A DNA stretch of 64,000 bases from JAWKTV01 sp041398905. GTDB lineage: Bacteria; Planctomycetota; Planctomycetia; Planctomycetales; Planctomycetaceae. How positions within the stretch are numbered: position 1 is the first letter of the stretch; each line of letters opens with the position of its first letter. Positions 17,078 to 26,588 of this stretch are shown here, in pieces. Below the pieces are notes generated by a model that saw only the letters and a program-made list of their open reading frames with translations, ran no database searches and was not told the origin of the DNA. The position numbers and the translations under genes were made by a program. The DNA lies in assembly GCA_041398905.1 (NCBI GenBank), contig JAWKTV010000008.1:186001-250000 (forward strand), given 5' to 3'.

Positions 17078-18368
17078 CTGGTACGGAGCCACTTCGAGCC
17101 GTCGTCTTCACCGGACATCGGCAAAGGCAGCGCCGCAGCCAGACGAGGGTGATCCGGTGGCGGAGTCGAGTCAGGTCGAGCGCAGACCGCTGACCGTGCG
17201 ACGGGCCAATCTGGGTGGAGGCACCCCCGCGCCGATTCGACGGATCGACGATAGCACACGAGCGGCTCCTCGGCAGGGTCGGGAGTATCCGATTCTGACG
17301 ACTCCCGTGGCGGCCTTCAGCGAACTGCGGATCGAGAACTTCATCGACCCGACGACGGGGCAACTGCGGATGCAGCAGTTTCCGGCTGACGTGTCGGGCG
17401 ACGACTGGCAGGGCGATCTCCGCACCTTGATTGGACGGGTGGTCACGCGCGATCTTCCGGCTGGCCGCTGGATTGAGGCGGGTGACCTGTTCCCCGAGGG
17501 AACGCGGGCCAGTTCGACCGCTGGCATTCCCGCCGGTTACAGGGGGGTTGTGCTGGACAATGAGCAGGCGGCGGGACTGGGATTCTTTCGCCCGGGCGAT
17601 CGAATTGACATCGTCGCCGCCGACGCTCACACCGCGGCCGACGTGTTGGCCGATGTCCCCTGGTGGTCCAAGGCTCAGGAGGATCTGCTGGTTCCGCCGA
17701 ACCAACTGACTTTCGGTCAATTGGTCGCGACCACGCCGGTGTGCCAGGAGGCCATCATCATCACCCGACTCGATGAAGTTCGACAGGTGACCGAGTTGAC
17801 AACGCGTGAGGAGATCGGGCAGGAGGTGATCGTCGGCAACACGATTACGCGGACCGGCGTCGCGAAGTCAACCGAGCCGCGGACGTTCGAGAAACGTCTG
17901 GTTGTGGCCACCGTGGCAGTGCGTGCCGAGCAGGCAAACTCGCTTGTCGAGGCCTTGAAGCGGGATAGCCGCATCTTCTGTCTCGCCCGTTCCAGCAATC
18001 CGCAAGCCACACAGCCGGCGGGTCGTGACGACCTTCGACCGAATGACGCCTTTGAGAAGCAACAGAACGAACTGCAGCGAACAGGCCAGAGACTCGTCGA
18101 GCAGCAACGCCTGCAACTCGAACGGCTGCGACAGGAGATCGAGGTCTTGCAGAACCTGCTGGCGGGGACAGAGGACCGCGTGCATGTCGTCGAGCACCTC
18201 CGGGGGCGTGAACGGACTCGCGACGTCTGGCTCGACGGTCAGCGAGACACTTCGCGGCTGGATGAGTTACATCACGCGGTCTCCGCTTCCGCGGAACGAT
18301 TGCGTCTTCTGGAAAGCGAACTGTCACTGCGACTGGAGTCCATTTCGAAACCGGTCTTCGATCGCTGA
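17049..18368 (+). CDS. CpaB third module with C-terminal coiled coil
   Basis: The third module reads ENFIDPTTGQLRMQQFP, LIGRVVTRDLPAGRWIEAGD, AGIPAGYRGVVLDNEQAAG and FRPGDRIDIVAAD, then VVATVAVRAEQANSLVEALK. It is followed by a ~100-residue Gln/Arg/Glu/Leu-rich coiled coil (residues ~340-435). The first ~35 codons of this frame look unlike protein, and a third frame there gives LRAVVFTGH, the usual module ending, so two more indels join it to the second module. The coiled coil could mediate oligomerisation around the secretin; that is inference. Confidence 0.75.
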   Translation: MTLFRSPSADWYGATSSRRLHRTSAKAAPQPDEGDPVAESSQVERRPLTVRRANLGGGTPAPIRRIDDSTRAAPRQGREYPILTTPVAAFSELRIENFIDPTTGQLRMQQFPADVSGDDWQGDLRTLIGRVVTRDLPAGRWIEAGDLFPEGTRASSTAGIPAGYRGVVLDNEQAAGLGFFRPGDRIDIVAADAHTAADVLADVPWWSKAQEDLLVPPNQLTFGQLVATTPVCQEAIIITRLDEVRQVTELTTREEIGQEVIVGNTITRTGVAKSTEPRTFEKRLVVATVAVRAEQANSLVEALKRDSRIFCLARSSNPQATQPAGRDDLRPNDAFEKQQNELQRTGQRLVEQQRLQLERLRQEIEVLQNLLAGTEDRVHVVEHLRGRERTRDVWLDGQRDTSRLDELHHAVSASAERLRLLESELSLRLESISKPVFDR

Positions 18369-18419
18369 ACTCCGTCCGCGCCATTATCGAGGAGTATCGC
18401 AATTTCGCAGACGCATCTG

Positions 18420-19649
18420 TTGCTGGTTGGTTCCGATCCCACCCTGAGCGTTGAACTGCAAGGAGCCCTGGCTGGTTTGCCGCATGCGAACGTCGTCGTT
18501 CACGCCGCGGGGGATCTGCTGCGGGCGGTTGAAGTTGCGCGCAGCCGTCGTCCGCAACTCGCCATTGTCGAGATGACCGACGAGATGTCGCGACTGAAGT
18601 CGGTCTCCGAGGAACTGCGGGCGGCCTGTCCGGAAATGCTGTTGACGGGTGCTTATCGCACCGACGACTTCTCACCGGCGACCTGGGAGCGGGCGGCGCA
18701 CGGAGCGGTGTTTGTCGAAGGGATGCGCGTGGGATACCGGGACTTCCTGCGTCGACCGCTGTCGGCTGGCGACGTGCAGCAACTCTTGGGGAGGCTCGAA
18801 GCGTCCGCGACATCGTCGCGGACGAAACAGGGTGTCTACGTCGCGTTCATCAGCAATAAAGGGGGAGTTGGCAAGTCGACGCTGGCCGTGAACGTCGCCA
18901 GCCGCCTGGCCGAACGACATCCCGAACAGGTGCTGCTCGTTGACTGTTCGATGCAGATCGGCCTGTGCGCGCCAATGCTGGACTTGCGGCCGACGACCAC
19001 GATGCTCGATGCCGTTCGCCAGCGGGAGCGACTCGACCCCGCGCTCATTCGCCGACTCAGCACACCGCATCCGAGTGGCCTGGACCTGCTGGCCGCCCCG
19101 CCAGATGCCGTGTCCGCCGCCGAAGTCGATGATGAACAGCTCGCGCGAATCCTCACGCTGGCACGCCGCACCTACGAGTTCGTAGTCATCGATACGTTTC
19201 CGCTATTTGACCGGATCGTCATGTCGGTTTTGGACGTGGCGGACTTGGCGTTCGTGGTCCTCGACAATGTTGTCCCCACCGTCTGAGCGCGCCGCCCGAC
19301 TGCTGCAACTGATGGACGGGCTCGACCACCCGGCCGAGCGGCGCGCGTGGTCGTCAATCGGTTCTCCAAGATCACCGGCAATCCATCCGTCGCGGACATT
19401 GAACGCAGCCTGCGGCATTCCGTCGACTTCCAGTTGCCCTTCGACCGGCGGGCCGTGACCGCCGCCAACATCGGCCGACCATTCGCGCTTTCTCCCCGCT
19501 GGTTCTCCGGCCTCGAGCGAGGCCTCAAGGGGATTGTCCAGGAGATCGAGTCGATCGGCGGACCGCGCGAACGCGAGACGACGAGCGAAGTGCGACAGAT
19601 CAACGGGAGTTCGCCATCCTCCGCCCACCTCTCTCGAGGGGAGTCATGA
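18420..19649 (+). CDS. CpaE/TadZ ParA-like ATPase, frameshifted
   Basis: N-terminal atypical receiver-like domain (LLVGSDPTLSVELQGALA, LAIVEMTDEMSRL), then a MinD/ParA ATPase with deviant Walker A SNKGGVGKSTLAVNVA near residue 145, VLLVDCSMQIGLCAPML and FVVIDTFPLFD. TadZ-type proteins localise the Tad machine at the pole. The first frame stops at 19286; the tail continues in other frames (LLQLMDGLDHP, then VVNRFSKITGNPSVADIERS) to 19649, where the TGA overlaps the cpaF ATG. Two indels are inferred. The start appears to be TTG at 18420; a start further upstream in frame cannot be excluded. Confidence 0.78.
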
Positions 19650-21098
19650 GCGAACGAAACGAGCACGAGCGGCCCGATGTGACCGGATCGACACGCGATC
19701 ACTTTGCGAGATTGTCGTTTACTCTCCCTGCCGAGCGGATTCGACTCAAGACCGCCACGGCCACCGACCCACCCCGTTCAACGGGGAACCGCTCGTCGGC
19801 AATCTCCGGAACATCGGTCTCCGACTACCTGGCGGTCAAAGGGCGGCTGCATGAGCAGTTGCTCGACGAGTTGAGCGATGAGCCGATCACGGGGCAGTCC
19901 GAAGAGCGGCTCGCGGCGAAGGTGGATGAGTTCGTCGCCCGCGTATTGAGCGAAGATGACTTCCCGCTCAACGAGCAGGAGCGACGGCAGCTTGCCGACG
20001 ATCTGCGTGAAGAGACGCTCGGCGTCGGACCGCTGGCGATGCTCATGGCGGATCCGGCCGTGACTGACATTCTGGTCAACGGGCCGGAGACGGTGTACGT
20101 CGAACGTTTCGGCCGGCTGGAACTGACCGCGGTGAGGTTCCGGGATGCGGACCATCTGACCCGGATCATTCAGCGGATCGCGGCGCGGGTCGGTCGCCGG
20201 ATTGATGAACTCGCGCCGATGGTCGACGCCCGCCTGCCGGACGGGAGCCGCGTCAACGCCACCCTCCCGCCGGTTACGATCGACGGACCGACTCTGTCGA
20301 TCCGCCGCTTCGGGCAGCGCCGTCTCCGGCGCGAGGAACTGCTGCGACTGGGCATGTTCTCACCAGCGATGCTCGAGTTCCTGGCGCTGGTGGTGCGGCA
20401 TCGGCGCACCGTGCTCGTTGCTGGGGGGACCGGCGCAGGAAAGTCGACCTGCCTCGGCGCTCTGTGCGAGGTCATCCCCGCGGACGAACGAATCGTGACG
20501 ATCGAGGACGCGGCGGAACTGATCCTCGATCAGGCCCATGTGATCCGCATGGAGACGCGACCCATGAACCTGGAGGGCCAGGGACGGATCGTCGCGCGCG
20601 ATCTGGTCATCAATTCCCTGCGAATGCGCCCCCGACCGGATCATTGTGGGCGAAGTCCGCGGGCTGAAGCGCTCGACATGCTGCAGGCGATGAACACCGG
20701 CCATGACGGCTCGCTGACCACTGTCCACTCCAACAGCCCGCGACGCGTTGAGTCGGCTCGAGACAATGGTACTGATGGCCGAGCTGGACCTCCCTTCACG
20801 CGCCATCCGGGAGCAGATCGCCGCCGCCATCGACATCATTGTCTATGTCCGCCGCTACGACGATGGCGTGCGACGGATCGAGCGCATCACCGAGCTGACC
20901 GGCATGGAGGAACTGACACCCCAATTGCAGGACATCTTTGTTTTTCAGCAGACCGGCCGGGAAGACCGGCGAGTCGTGGGCGAGTTTCGATCGACCGGCA
21001 TCGTCCCACGCTGCGTCTACGATCTGCGCGAACGCGGCATCGAGGTTCCTCTGGAACTGTTTCGCTCGAACAGTCAGCAGTCAGGCAGAGGGAACTGA
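19646..21098 (+). CDS. CpaF/TadA secretion ATPase, frameshifted
   Basis: Hexameric traffic ATPase of the VirB11/PulE class that powers Tad pilin assembly. It has the CpaF N-terminal region, PLAMLMADPAVTDILVNGPE, the substrate loop GRRIDELAPMVDARLPDGSR, Walker A VAGGTGAGKSTCLGAL, and MNTGHDGSLTTVHSNSPR. Around 20628-20760 at least three indels occur: the proper sequence (DRIIVGEVRG, then DALSRLETMVLMAELDLPSR) is spread over frames, starting at a C5 run. The tail ends in FRSNSQQSGRGN at 21098. As read, the first frame runs on into tadB and would give a false 770-residue fusion. The start overlaps the cpaE stop (ATGA). Confidence 0.85.
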
Positions 21099-21958
21099 TG
21101 TCTCTTATCGTCGCGGGAGTGCTGTTGATGTTCGCCGGCGTCGTCGGGATTGTCTGGGCGACTCACCGGGCGAACGCCCAGAGCGTCGCCCGCGACAGGC
21201 TCGATGAAGCGCTGTCACGCGAGGAACTGGATGGACCTGCGGCAGCGTCGCTCAACCGGGCGCTGCGACGATACCGCTGGGCAGCACTGGTCGCTGCAGG
21301 TGCCGTCGGACTCCTCTTATGGACGATGTTCGCGTTCCCCTGGCCCTATTCCCTCGCTTTTGGCGGCCTGGCGGGGCTGCTGACCTGGCAAGCGGAGTCG
21401 GTCCTCAGCGAGAGGCGGCAACGGAAGATCGAGCAGCAACTGGCGGACTCGATCGACATGATGGTCTCGGCGGTCAAGTCGGGAGCGAGTCTATCGGGGG
21501 CGTTGGAGTCGGCATTGGAGCATTTGAGCCAGCCACTGAGGACGGAGTTCGACCTGCTGGTCGGCCGCATTCGCTACGGCGATGCACCGCTCGATGTCTT
21601 TCACGATTTGACAGTCCGGGTGCCGCTGGAGACCTTCCGGCTGTTCTCGCAGACGCTCGCCGTCAACTGGTCGATCGGCGGTCGACTGGCGCAGACGCTG
21701 GCGAACATCGGCCGCACGATTCGCGACCGGATTGAACTGACCCGGCGGATGCAGGCAATGACGACGCAGGCGCGACTGTCGGTCATCAGCGTGGTCGCCA
21801 CGACGTACTTCATCGCGGCGCTGATCTGGCGGAACGATCCAGAACGAATGGGTGATTTTCTGCAGTCGACCATCGGCTCCGGGCTGACGATCTTCGCGAT
21901 CCTGATGCAGGGGCTGGGGGTCGTCTGGATCTCGAAACTCAGCCGCCCGCGGTTCTAG
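21098..21958 (+). CDS. TadB inner-membrane platform protein
   Basis: A 286-residue GspF-domain protein. ATG 21098-21100 overlaps the cpaF TGA by one base. Two N-terminal membrane segments (IVAGVLLMFAGVVGIVWA and a second near residue 70) are followed by the T2SSF helical domain (ADSIDMMVSAVKSGASLSGA, FRLFSQTLAVNWSIGGRLAQ) and C-terminal membrane segments. TadB pairs with TadC to form the platform through which CpaF extrudes pilin. Confidence 0.85.
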   Translation: MSLIVAGVLLMFAGVVGIVWATHRANAQSVARDRLDEALSREELDGPAAASLNRALRRYRWAALVAAGAVGLLLWTMFAFPWPYSLAFGGLAGLLTWQAESVLSERRQRKIEQQLADSIDMMVSAVKSGASLSGALESALEHLSQPLRTEFDLLVGRIRYGDAPLDVFHDLTVRVPLETFRLFSQTLAVNWSIGGRLAQTLANIGRTIRDRIELTRRMQAMTTQARLSVISVVATTYFIAALIWRNDPERMGDFLQSTIGSGLTIFAILMQGLGVVWISKLSRPRF

Positions 21959-21974
21959 GAGGTCCCGACCGAAA

Positions 21975-22892
21975 ATGACCTCTCTCTGGCTGTGGCTGAT
22001 CGCCGTCCTCTGGTTCCTGCTGGTGCCTGCGCTGGCGTGGATCGCTTCTCGCCTGTGGCTACAGCAGGTCGCCCGTTTTCGACTGCAGGACTACGAGGCA
22101 CAGGTCGAGACGCACAGTCGCGCGGAGCGAGGCTGGCTGGCGCTGTGGCTGTTTCGAGCCGGCTACCGGAGTCGTAACGCACCCGCGCTGTTTGTGACTG
22201 CGACCGGCTGCGCGCTCATCCTGGGAGGGCTGCTGCTGGCCGGAGTGCTCGTCAGTGGCATCGTCGACGAGTGGACGCAGTTGCTGTATTCCATTCCGGG
22301 CGGAGTGGGCGAGGTGTTCCTGCCGCTGTCCTGGTCGGCACCGTGGCTCGGTTCGCTGACGCTGGCGGCGGTCCCGTTCGTGCTCGTCCGCGCGGTTCGT
22401 CGCCGGCGCGTCGCGGATGTTGAACAGGACCTGCCAATCACGCTCGATCTGCTGGCGACGCTGGCGGAATCGGGACTCAGCTTCGATGCGGCCCTCGACC
22501 GCGTACTGGAGACGCAGCCGTCGGGACGCCCCCTGGCGGATGACCTGCGTCTGTTCCAACGGGACGTCCTCGCGGGGCGCAGTCGCAACGTTGCGCTGCG
22601 GCGGCTGATGGAACGGGTCGACGTCCCCTGGTTCTCGATCTTCATCTCGGCCGTCATGCATGCCGAGCAGGTCGGCTCAGGTCTCGCCCAGACGCTGCGG
22701 GTGCAGGCCGACGATCTGCGGATGCGTCGTCGAGAGCGGGCTTTGGCGCTCGCGATGGGGGTGCCAGTCAAGCTGCTGTTCCCGCTGATCGTCTGCTTCC
22801 TGCCGGGGATCATGGTGGCGGCTTTGGGACCGGTGATCTTCCAGATCATTCAGGTGCTGGACCAGTTCCTGCGGGGAGCATTGGGAGGATGA
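21975..22892 (+). CDS. TadC inner-membrane platform protein
   Basis: A 305-residue GspF-domain partner of TadB, 16 bp downstream of it with AGGAGG close to its start. Membrane segments occur at the N-terminus (LWLWLIAVLWFLLVPALAWI), near residues 75-95 and 130-150, and at the C-terminus (LLFPLIVCFLPGIMVAALGP). The cytoplasmic helical domain has DLPITLDLLATLAESGLSFD and FISAVMHAEQVGSGLAQTLR. The gene is intact. Confidence 0.87.
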   Translation: MTSLWLWLIAVLWFLLVPALAWIASRLWLQQVARFRLQDYEAQVETHSRAERGWLALWLFRAGYRSRNAPALFVTATGCALILGGLLLAGVLVSGIVDEWTQLLYSIPGGVGEVFLPLSWSAPWLGSLTLAAVPFVLVRAVRRRRVADVEQDLPITLDLLATLAESGLSFDAALDRVLETQPSGRPLADDLRLFQRDVLAGRSRNVALRRLMERVDVPWFSIFISAVMHAEQVGSGLAQTLRVQADDLRMRRRERALALAMGVPVKLLFPLIVCFLPGIMVAALGPVIFQIIQVLDQFLRGALGG

Positions 22893-22899
22893 ACTGCTC

Positions 22900-23295
22900 A
22901 TGACCGCGACTCTGGGACCGCTCATCCGCGTCGACGATGGAGCGACTGTCGTCGACACGCTGGAACTGGCGGACTCCTTCTGGAGTCGCTTCCGTGGCCT
23001 GCAGCTGCGCCCCCCGCTGCCGGAAGGACACGGGATTCTGCTCGTACCGTGCGCCTCAATTCACACGTTCTGGATGCGATTCCCGATTGATGTCGCATTC
23101 CTGGGTGATGGAGGGGCCGTGCTGCAGGTTGAGCGGGCGGTATCGCCTTGGCGAGTGTTGAAACCGCGGCTGAAGGGAGTACGGGCCGTCCTGGAAGTAC
23201 GTGCAGGCGAAATGCTTCTCCGGACTGGTGAGCGTATACAACTTCTATGTAATGAGCGGCTTCCGGCTTCGCTGTGCTGGCTCGACCGGCACTGA
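22900..23295 (+). CDS. DUF192 family protein
   Basis: A 131-residue protein matching DUF192: FWSRFRGLQLRPPLPEGHGI, the hallmark CASIHTFWMRFPIDVAFLG, and PWRVLKPRLKGVRAVLEV, with AGEMLLRTGERI at the end. DUF192 proteins are small beta-barrel-like proteins, often exported, of unknown biochemical role. This copy has no signal peptide and follows tadC by 7 bp, as DUF192 genes frequently do in Tad loci. A structural or accessory role is inferred from position only. Confidence 0.8.
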   Translation: MTATLGPLIRVDDGATVVDTLELADSFWSRFRGLQLRPPLPEGHGILLVPCASIHTFWMRFPIDVAFLGDGGAVLQVERAVSPWRVLKPRLKGVRAVLEVRAGEMLLRTGERIQLLCNERLPASLCWLDRH

Positions 23296-23331
23296 AGTTG
23301 ACAGGAGCGAGTCTCGACTAATGCAACTCAA

Positions 23332-23346
23332 TTACATTTACGAGAC
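23332..23346. promoter_or_regulatory. Near-match operator before the secretin gene
   Basis: TGCAACTCAATTACA differs from TGCA-N7-TGCA by one base and lies 115 bp before the secretin ATG at 23461. A gap of ~165 bp after the DUF192 gene leaves room for a promoter. It is weak on its own. Confidence 0.3.
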
Positions 23347-23460
23347 TTTGGCTGTCCGTTCGGCACAAGCAACGCCGATACAATTGGTATGTGCTGTGCA
23401 AACACTACAACCGTCAAATCTTGCCGTCCGAGCCCGCGGCGCACCGATCGATCGCTTTCG

Positions 23461-25539
23461 ATGGTCAGCGGTCATCAGGTGCTGACATTCGTGGGAGCGG
23501 TTCTGCTGATCGGGGTGTTGGCGTTGGGGGAGGGCGGTGTCGCTCCTCCGTTTCCCGGTTTCAACAGCGGGCGAGAAGTGCGGTCGGCGGGAAGTACAGT
23601 CCGCCCGGCGGTCCAGCAGTGGACCCAGGAGGTGGTCCCGGCGAGTCTCGGTGAGTCCAGCCGGCACGAGCCCCCGGGTCGGGTGCAGCTGGTGCAGGCG
23701 ACCGACGCGGACGTCGCCGCCCCCGGCCTGCGGCTGAACGGCACGGAACCGGCCCAACCCCATTTGCCACCTTCGTACGCCGTCGAGCAACTGCGGCCTG
23801 GCTTCCGGGCACCAGCACCGGACTATCGCGCGGAGCGATTGGCCGCGGAGAATATCGCGGAGCGGATCGATCCGCAGTTGACGATCGACCTCGAGGTCGG
23901 CCGTCCCATGATCCTGCGTCTCAAGCGTCCCCCGGTGCGGGATCAGGTGGCAGACCCCGAATTGCTCGACGTGCTGGAGATCTCCGAATCGGAGTACTCG
24001 CTAACTGCCCGCGAGCCGGGAGCGACGGTGCTCAACTTCTGGTTCCCGTCCCCGACCGAACCGGGGGCCACGGAGGTCTTGACCTATCTCGTCCGTGCGG
24101 CCGACAACCAGGTCGCACGGGCGCGAGATGTCCGACGGGAACAGCTCCGCGACCTGCTGACCGATCTGGAACTGGAGATCAATCGAGCCTTCCCGAACAG
24201 CGCCGTCCGACTGACGCAGGTTGGGACGCAGGTGCTGGTGCGCGGCCAGGCCCGGGACATTGAGGAAGCGAACGCGATCCTGAGCATCGTCACAAGCAAC
24301 GTTCCCCAGTACCGGCGTCCATTCGACCCTGCGAACGGTGTCGACGGAGACGCTCTCGATCCAGAGACTGCGGACGGCGCACTGGTCGAAACGCAGGTTC
24401 AGCAGACCGCCTCGCAGTTGACGCCCGACGGCTTCCTGACGGAAACGATCACGACGACCGCGCCAAACCTGACCAACAATCGTGCCGGACGAGGCAACTC
24501 CATCATCAACCTGCTGGAGATCGGCGGCGTCCACCAGGTGATGCTCAAAGTGACCGTCGCGGAGGTCAATCGCAGTGCGGCCCGGTCGATCGGCGCGGAC
24601 CTGACGCTCAGCGGGCTGGATGGAGTGCAACTGCTGACAAACCTGCTTGGTCCCGGCGGCGCGGCTGCAACCGGAGCCTCGCTGATCGTCAACCGGGCCG
24701 ACTTCGATCTCGTCCTGAACGCGCTCAAGAACCTCAATCTCGCCCGCTCGCTGGCCGAGCCGACACTCACAACACTCAACGGCCAGCCGGCGAACTTTCA
24801 GGTCGGGGGCAGTTTCCCAGTCCCGGTGGTGACCGGCCAGACACAGAATGGATTACAGGGTGTGCAGTTCCAGAACTTCGGCGTGTCGTTGCAGTTCACT
24901 CCGACGGTCACCGACAACGATCGCATTCGCCTGCAGCTCAACGCGCAGGTCAGCACCCGCGATGAAGCGGCTGGCACACAGATCGGGACGGCCAACGTTC
25001 CCGGTCTGAATCAACGGCAGTTCAGCAACACCGTCGAACTCCGCGCCGGTCAGACGCTCGCGGTCGCTGGTCTTATTCAAAACAATCTGGGAGCGAACTC
25101 GAATCGGGTCCCCTGGCTTGGCGACATGCCGTATGTGGGGCGAATCTTCTCGAACGATCGGACTTCGTACGACGAACAGGAACTGATCGTGCTGGTGACA
25201 CCGTACCTGGCCGGACCAATTGCCGAGGAGTGCCGACCGCCCTTGCCGGGGTCGGACTACTTCGAGCCGACCGACTGGGAGTTCTTCGTGAAGGGCCGGC
25301 TGGACGGGCGTCGTGCGGAGGACTTTCGCTCGCCAGTGCGGGACACACGTCGCCGGATCAAGGCTTACCGCCATGTCGAACAGCGGTACATCATCGGCGG
25401 CGTCGGTCACTCGAATGGTCGCAGCTGTCCGCCGGGAGTTGAGGAGTTCAGTCCGATTGCGCCAGCGGGGTCATCATTCGCGACCACCGGTCCGGAACTG
25501 CCGCTCGTCCCGAAGCACATGCCGGGGGTGACGCCATGA
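23461..25539 (+). CDS. CpaC/RcpA outer-membrane secretin of the Tad system
   Basis: A ~690-residue secretin that forms the outer-membrane channel for the Flp pilus. ATG 23461 gives a leader with a hydrophobic core (VLTFVGAVLLIGVLALGEGG); the frame is open back to 23389, so the start is not certain. It contains an N-terminal pilus-assembly domain (LTIDLEVGRPMILRLKRPPV, LNFWFP), a BON-like segment (EINRAFPNSAVRLTQVGTQV) and the secretin domain (HQVMLKVTVAEVNRSAARSI, TTLNGQPANFQVGGSFPVP, LRAGQTLAVAGLIQNN, PWLGDMPYVGRIF). The Pro-rich N-terminal extension before residue ~130 is unusual. The gene is intact and overlaps the next by 4 bp. Confidence 0.87.
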   Translation: MVSGHQVLTFVGAVLLIGVLALGEGGVAPPFPGFNSGREVRSAGSTVRPAVQQWTQEVVPASLGESSRHEPPGRVQLVQATDADVAAPGLRLNGTEPAQPHLPPSYAVEQLRPGFRAPAPDYRAERLAAENIAERIDPQLTIDLEVGRPMILRLKRPPVRDQVADPELLDVLEISESEYSLTAREPGATVLNFWFPSPTEPGATEVLTYLVRAADNQVARARDVRREQLRDLLTDLELEINRAFPNSAVRLTQVGTQVLVRGQARDIEEANAILSIVTSNVPQYRRPFDPANGVDGDALDPETADGALVETQVQQTASQLTPDGFLTETITTTAPNLTNNRAGRGNSIINLLEIGGVHQVMLKVTVAEVNRSAARSIGADLTLSGLDGVQLLTNLLGPGGAAATGASLIVNRADFDLVLNALKNLNLARSLAEPTLTTLNGQPANFQVGGSFPVPVVTGQTQNGLQGVQFQNFGVSLQFTPTVTDNDRIRLQLNAQVSTRDEAAGTQIGTANVPGLNQRQFSNTVELRAGQTLAVAGLIQNNLGANSNRVPWLGDMPYVGRIFSNDRTSYDEQELIVLVTPYLAGPIAEECRPPLPGSDYFEPTDWEFFVKGRLDGRRAEDFRSPVRDTRRRIKAYRHVEQRYIIGGVGHSNGRSCPPGVEEFSPIAPAGSSFATTGPELPLVPKHMPGVTP

Positions 25540-26483
25540 AGCTCAAGGCCTGCTGTTTAGTCGCTGTTGCGAGCACCCTTCTGAGCGTGCCAAAGTGCCA
25601 GGCCGAGGAACCTCAACTCGCGCCCGTGTCGGCAACGCCACCAGTCGCTCCAGTTCCGTTGGGCGGAGTGATCGGGCCGGAAGCTCCCGGCGAGTTCGCG
25701 CCCGGCACGATTCGGCTGCGCGAGATCACACCGGCTAGCGGTCAGGAAGCGAGGAGCTTGGCTCCGTCGCTCATCGGTCCGGGACCGGATTTCGGTCATT
25801 TGCCACAACCTCTGGGAAATGGCGAGCCAGGTCGCCGGGCCGAACGACGACTGACCGCTGACTGCGACGAGCGGCATCGAACGCGTCCATTACCGAGCAA
25901 CCCGCATGCGCTCGATCGCTACCTGCGTCGAGAGGAGCGACCGGACTTTCGCCCGTTTGACTTCGTCCCCAAGGCCGAACCTGCGCCGCTTGGCACGTAC
26001 ACGCACATGTGGCACACCGCCCAGATCGAAGCGGCCGCGGCGAGCTTCTTCGTCGTTTCTCGACATGAGTGGTTCGACCACGGAGACGAACTCGGCCCCG
26101 AGGGGCTGCGGCACGTAATCCAACTGGCCGATGAGCTTGGTCGTCGTCGGGAAACTGTTGTGGTCGAGGCGGCCGAGGTGGAGTTGGGCTATCAGTTGAC
26201 GCTCGCTGAGGCGACGGAGGCCGCTGACGATCTCAATCGTCGTCGCCGCGACCGTGTGGCGGTGGCGCTGCTCAATGCTGGACTCGTGGACGCGGAGGAG
26301 CGGGTGATCGTCTCCCCGATCGATCGAGTCGGTGTTCGTGGTGCTGAGGCGCAGCGGGTCTACAACCAGCAATTCTTTGGCGGATTCGGCGGCACGAGAG
26401 GCGGGTTCGGCGGGGGCGGGCAGGGTGGCCGCGGTGGCTTTGGTGGTGGCGGTCTGGGCGGCGGAGGGGGCGGGTTCTTCTGA
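25536..26483 (+). CDS. Exported Tad-locus protein with Gly-rich tail (CpaD-like position)
   Basis: A 315-residue protein with a signal peptide (LKACCLVAVASTLLSVPKCQ). The central region (~residues 150-260) contains HEWFDHGDELGPEGLRHVIQ and RRETVVVEAAEVELGYQLTL and ends VSPIDRVGVRGAEAQRVYNQ. The last ~40 residues are almost pure Gly/Phe. It lies between the secretin and TadD, where CpaD is expected, and the 'RV…A.RVYNQ' ending recalls that group, but similarity is too weak to name it. A periplasmic or outer-membrane pilus accessory is the best guess. Confidence 0.55.
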   Translation: MKLKACCLVAVASTLLSVPKCQAEEPQLAPVSATPPVAPVPLGGVIGPEAPGEFAPGTIRLREITPASGQEARSLAPSLIGPGPDFGHLPQPLGNGEPGRRAERRLTADCDERHRTRPLPSNPHALDRYLRREERPDFRPFDFVPKAEPAPLGTYTHMWHTAQIEAAAASFFVVSRHEWFDHGDELGPEGLRHVIQLADELGRRRETVVVEAAEVELGYQLTLAEATEAADDLNRRRRDRVAVALLNAGLVDAEERVIVSPIDRVGVRGAEAQRVYNQQFFGGFGGTRGGFGGGGQGGRGGFGGGGLGGGGGGFF

Positions 26484-26588
26484 TCCGCACTTGAACGGGT
26501 CGGCACGGCAAGTGGCGGCGGCGAGTCGAGACACCGCTACCGATGAGAAGGCAATTCGGCATGTGCATTCCGTGTTGAGGTATCCTGT

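Noticed and set aside
19646..21958. A 770-residue CpaF-TadB fusion protein
   Set aside because: The middle of that frame is Arg/His-rich nonsense; the other frame carries proper CpaF sequence to 21098, and tadB has its own overlapping ATG.
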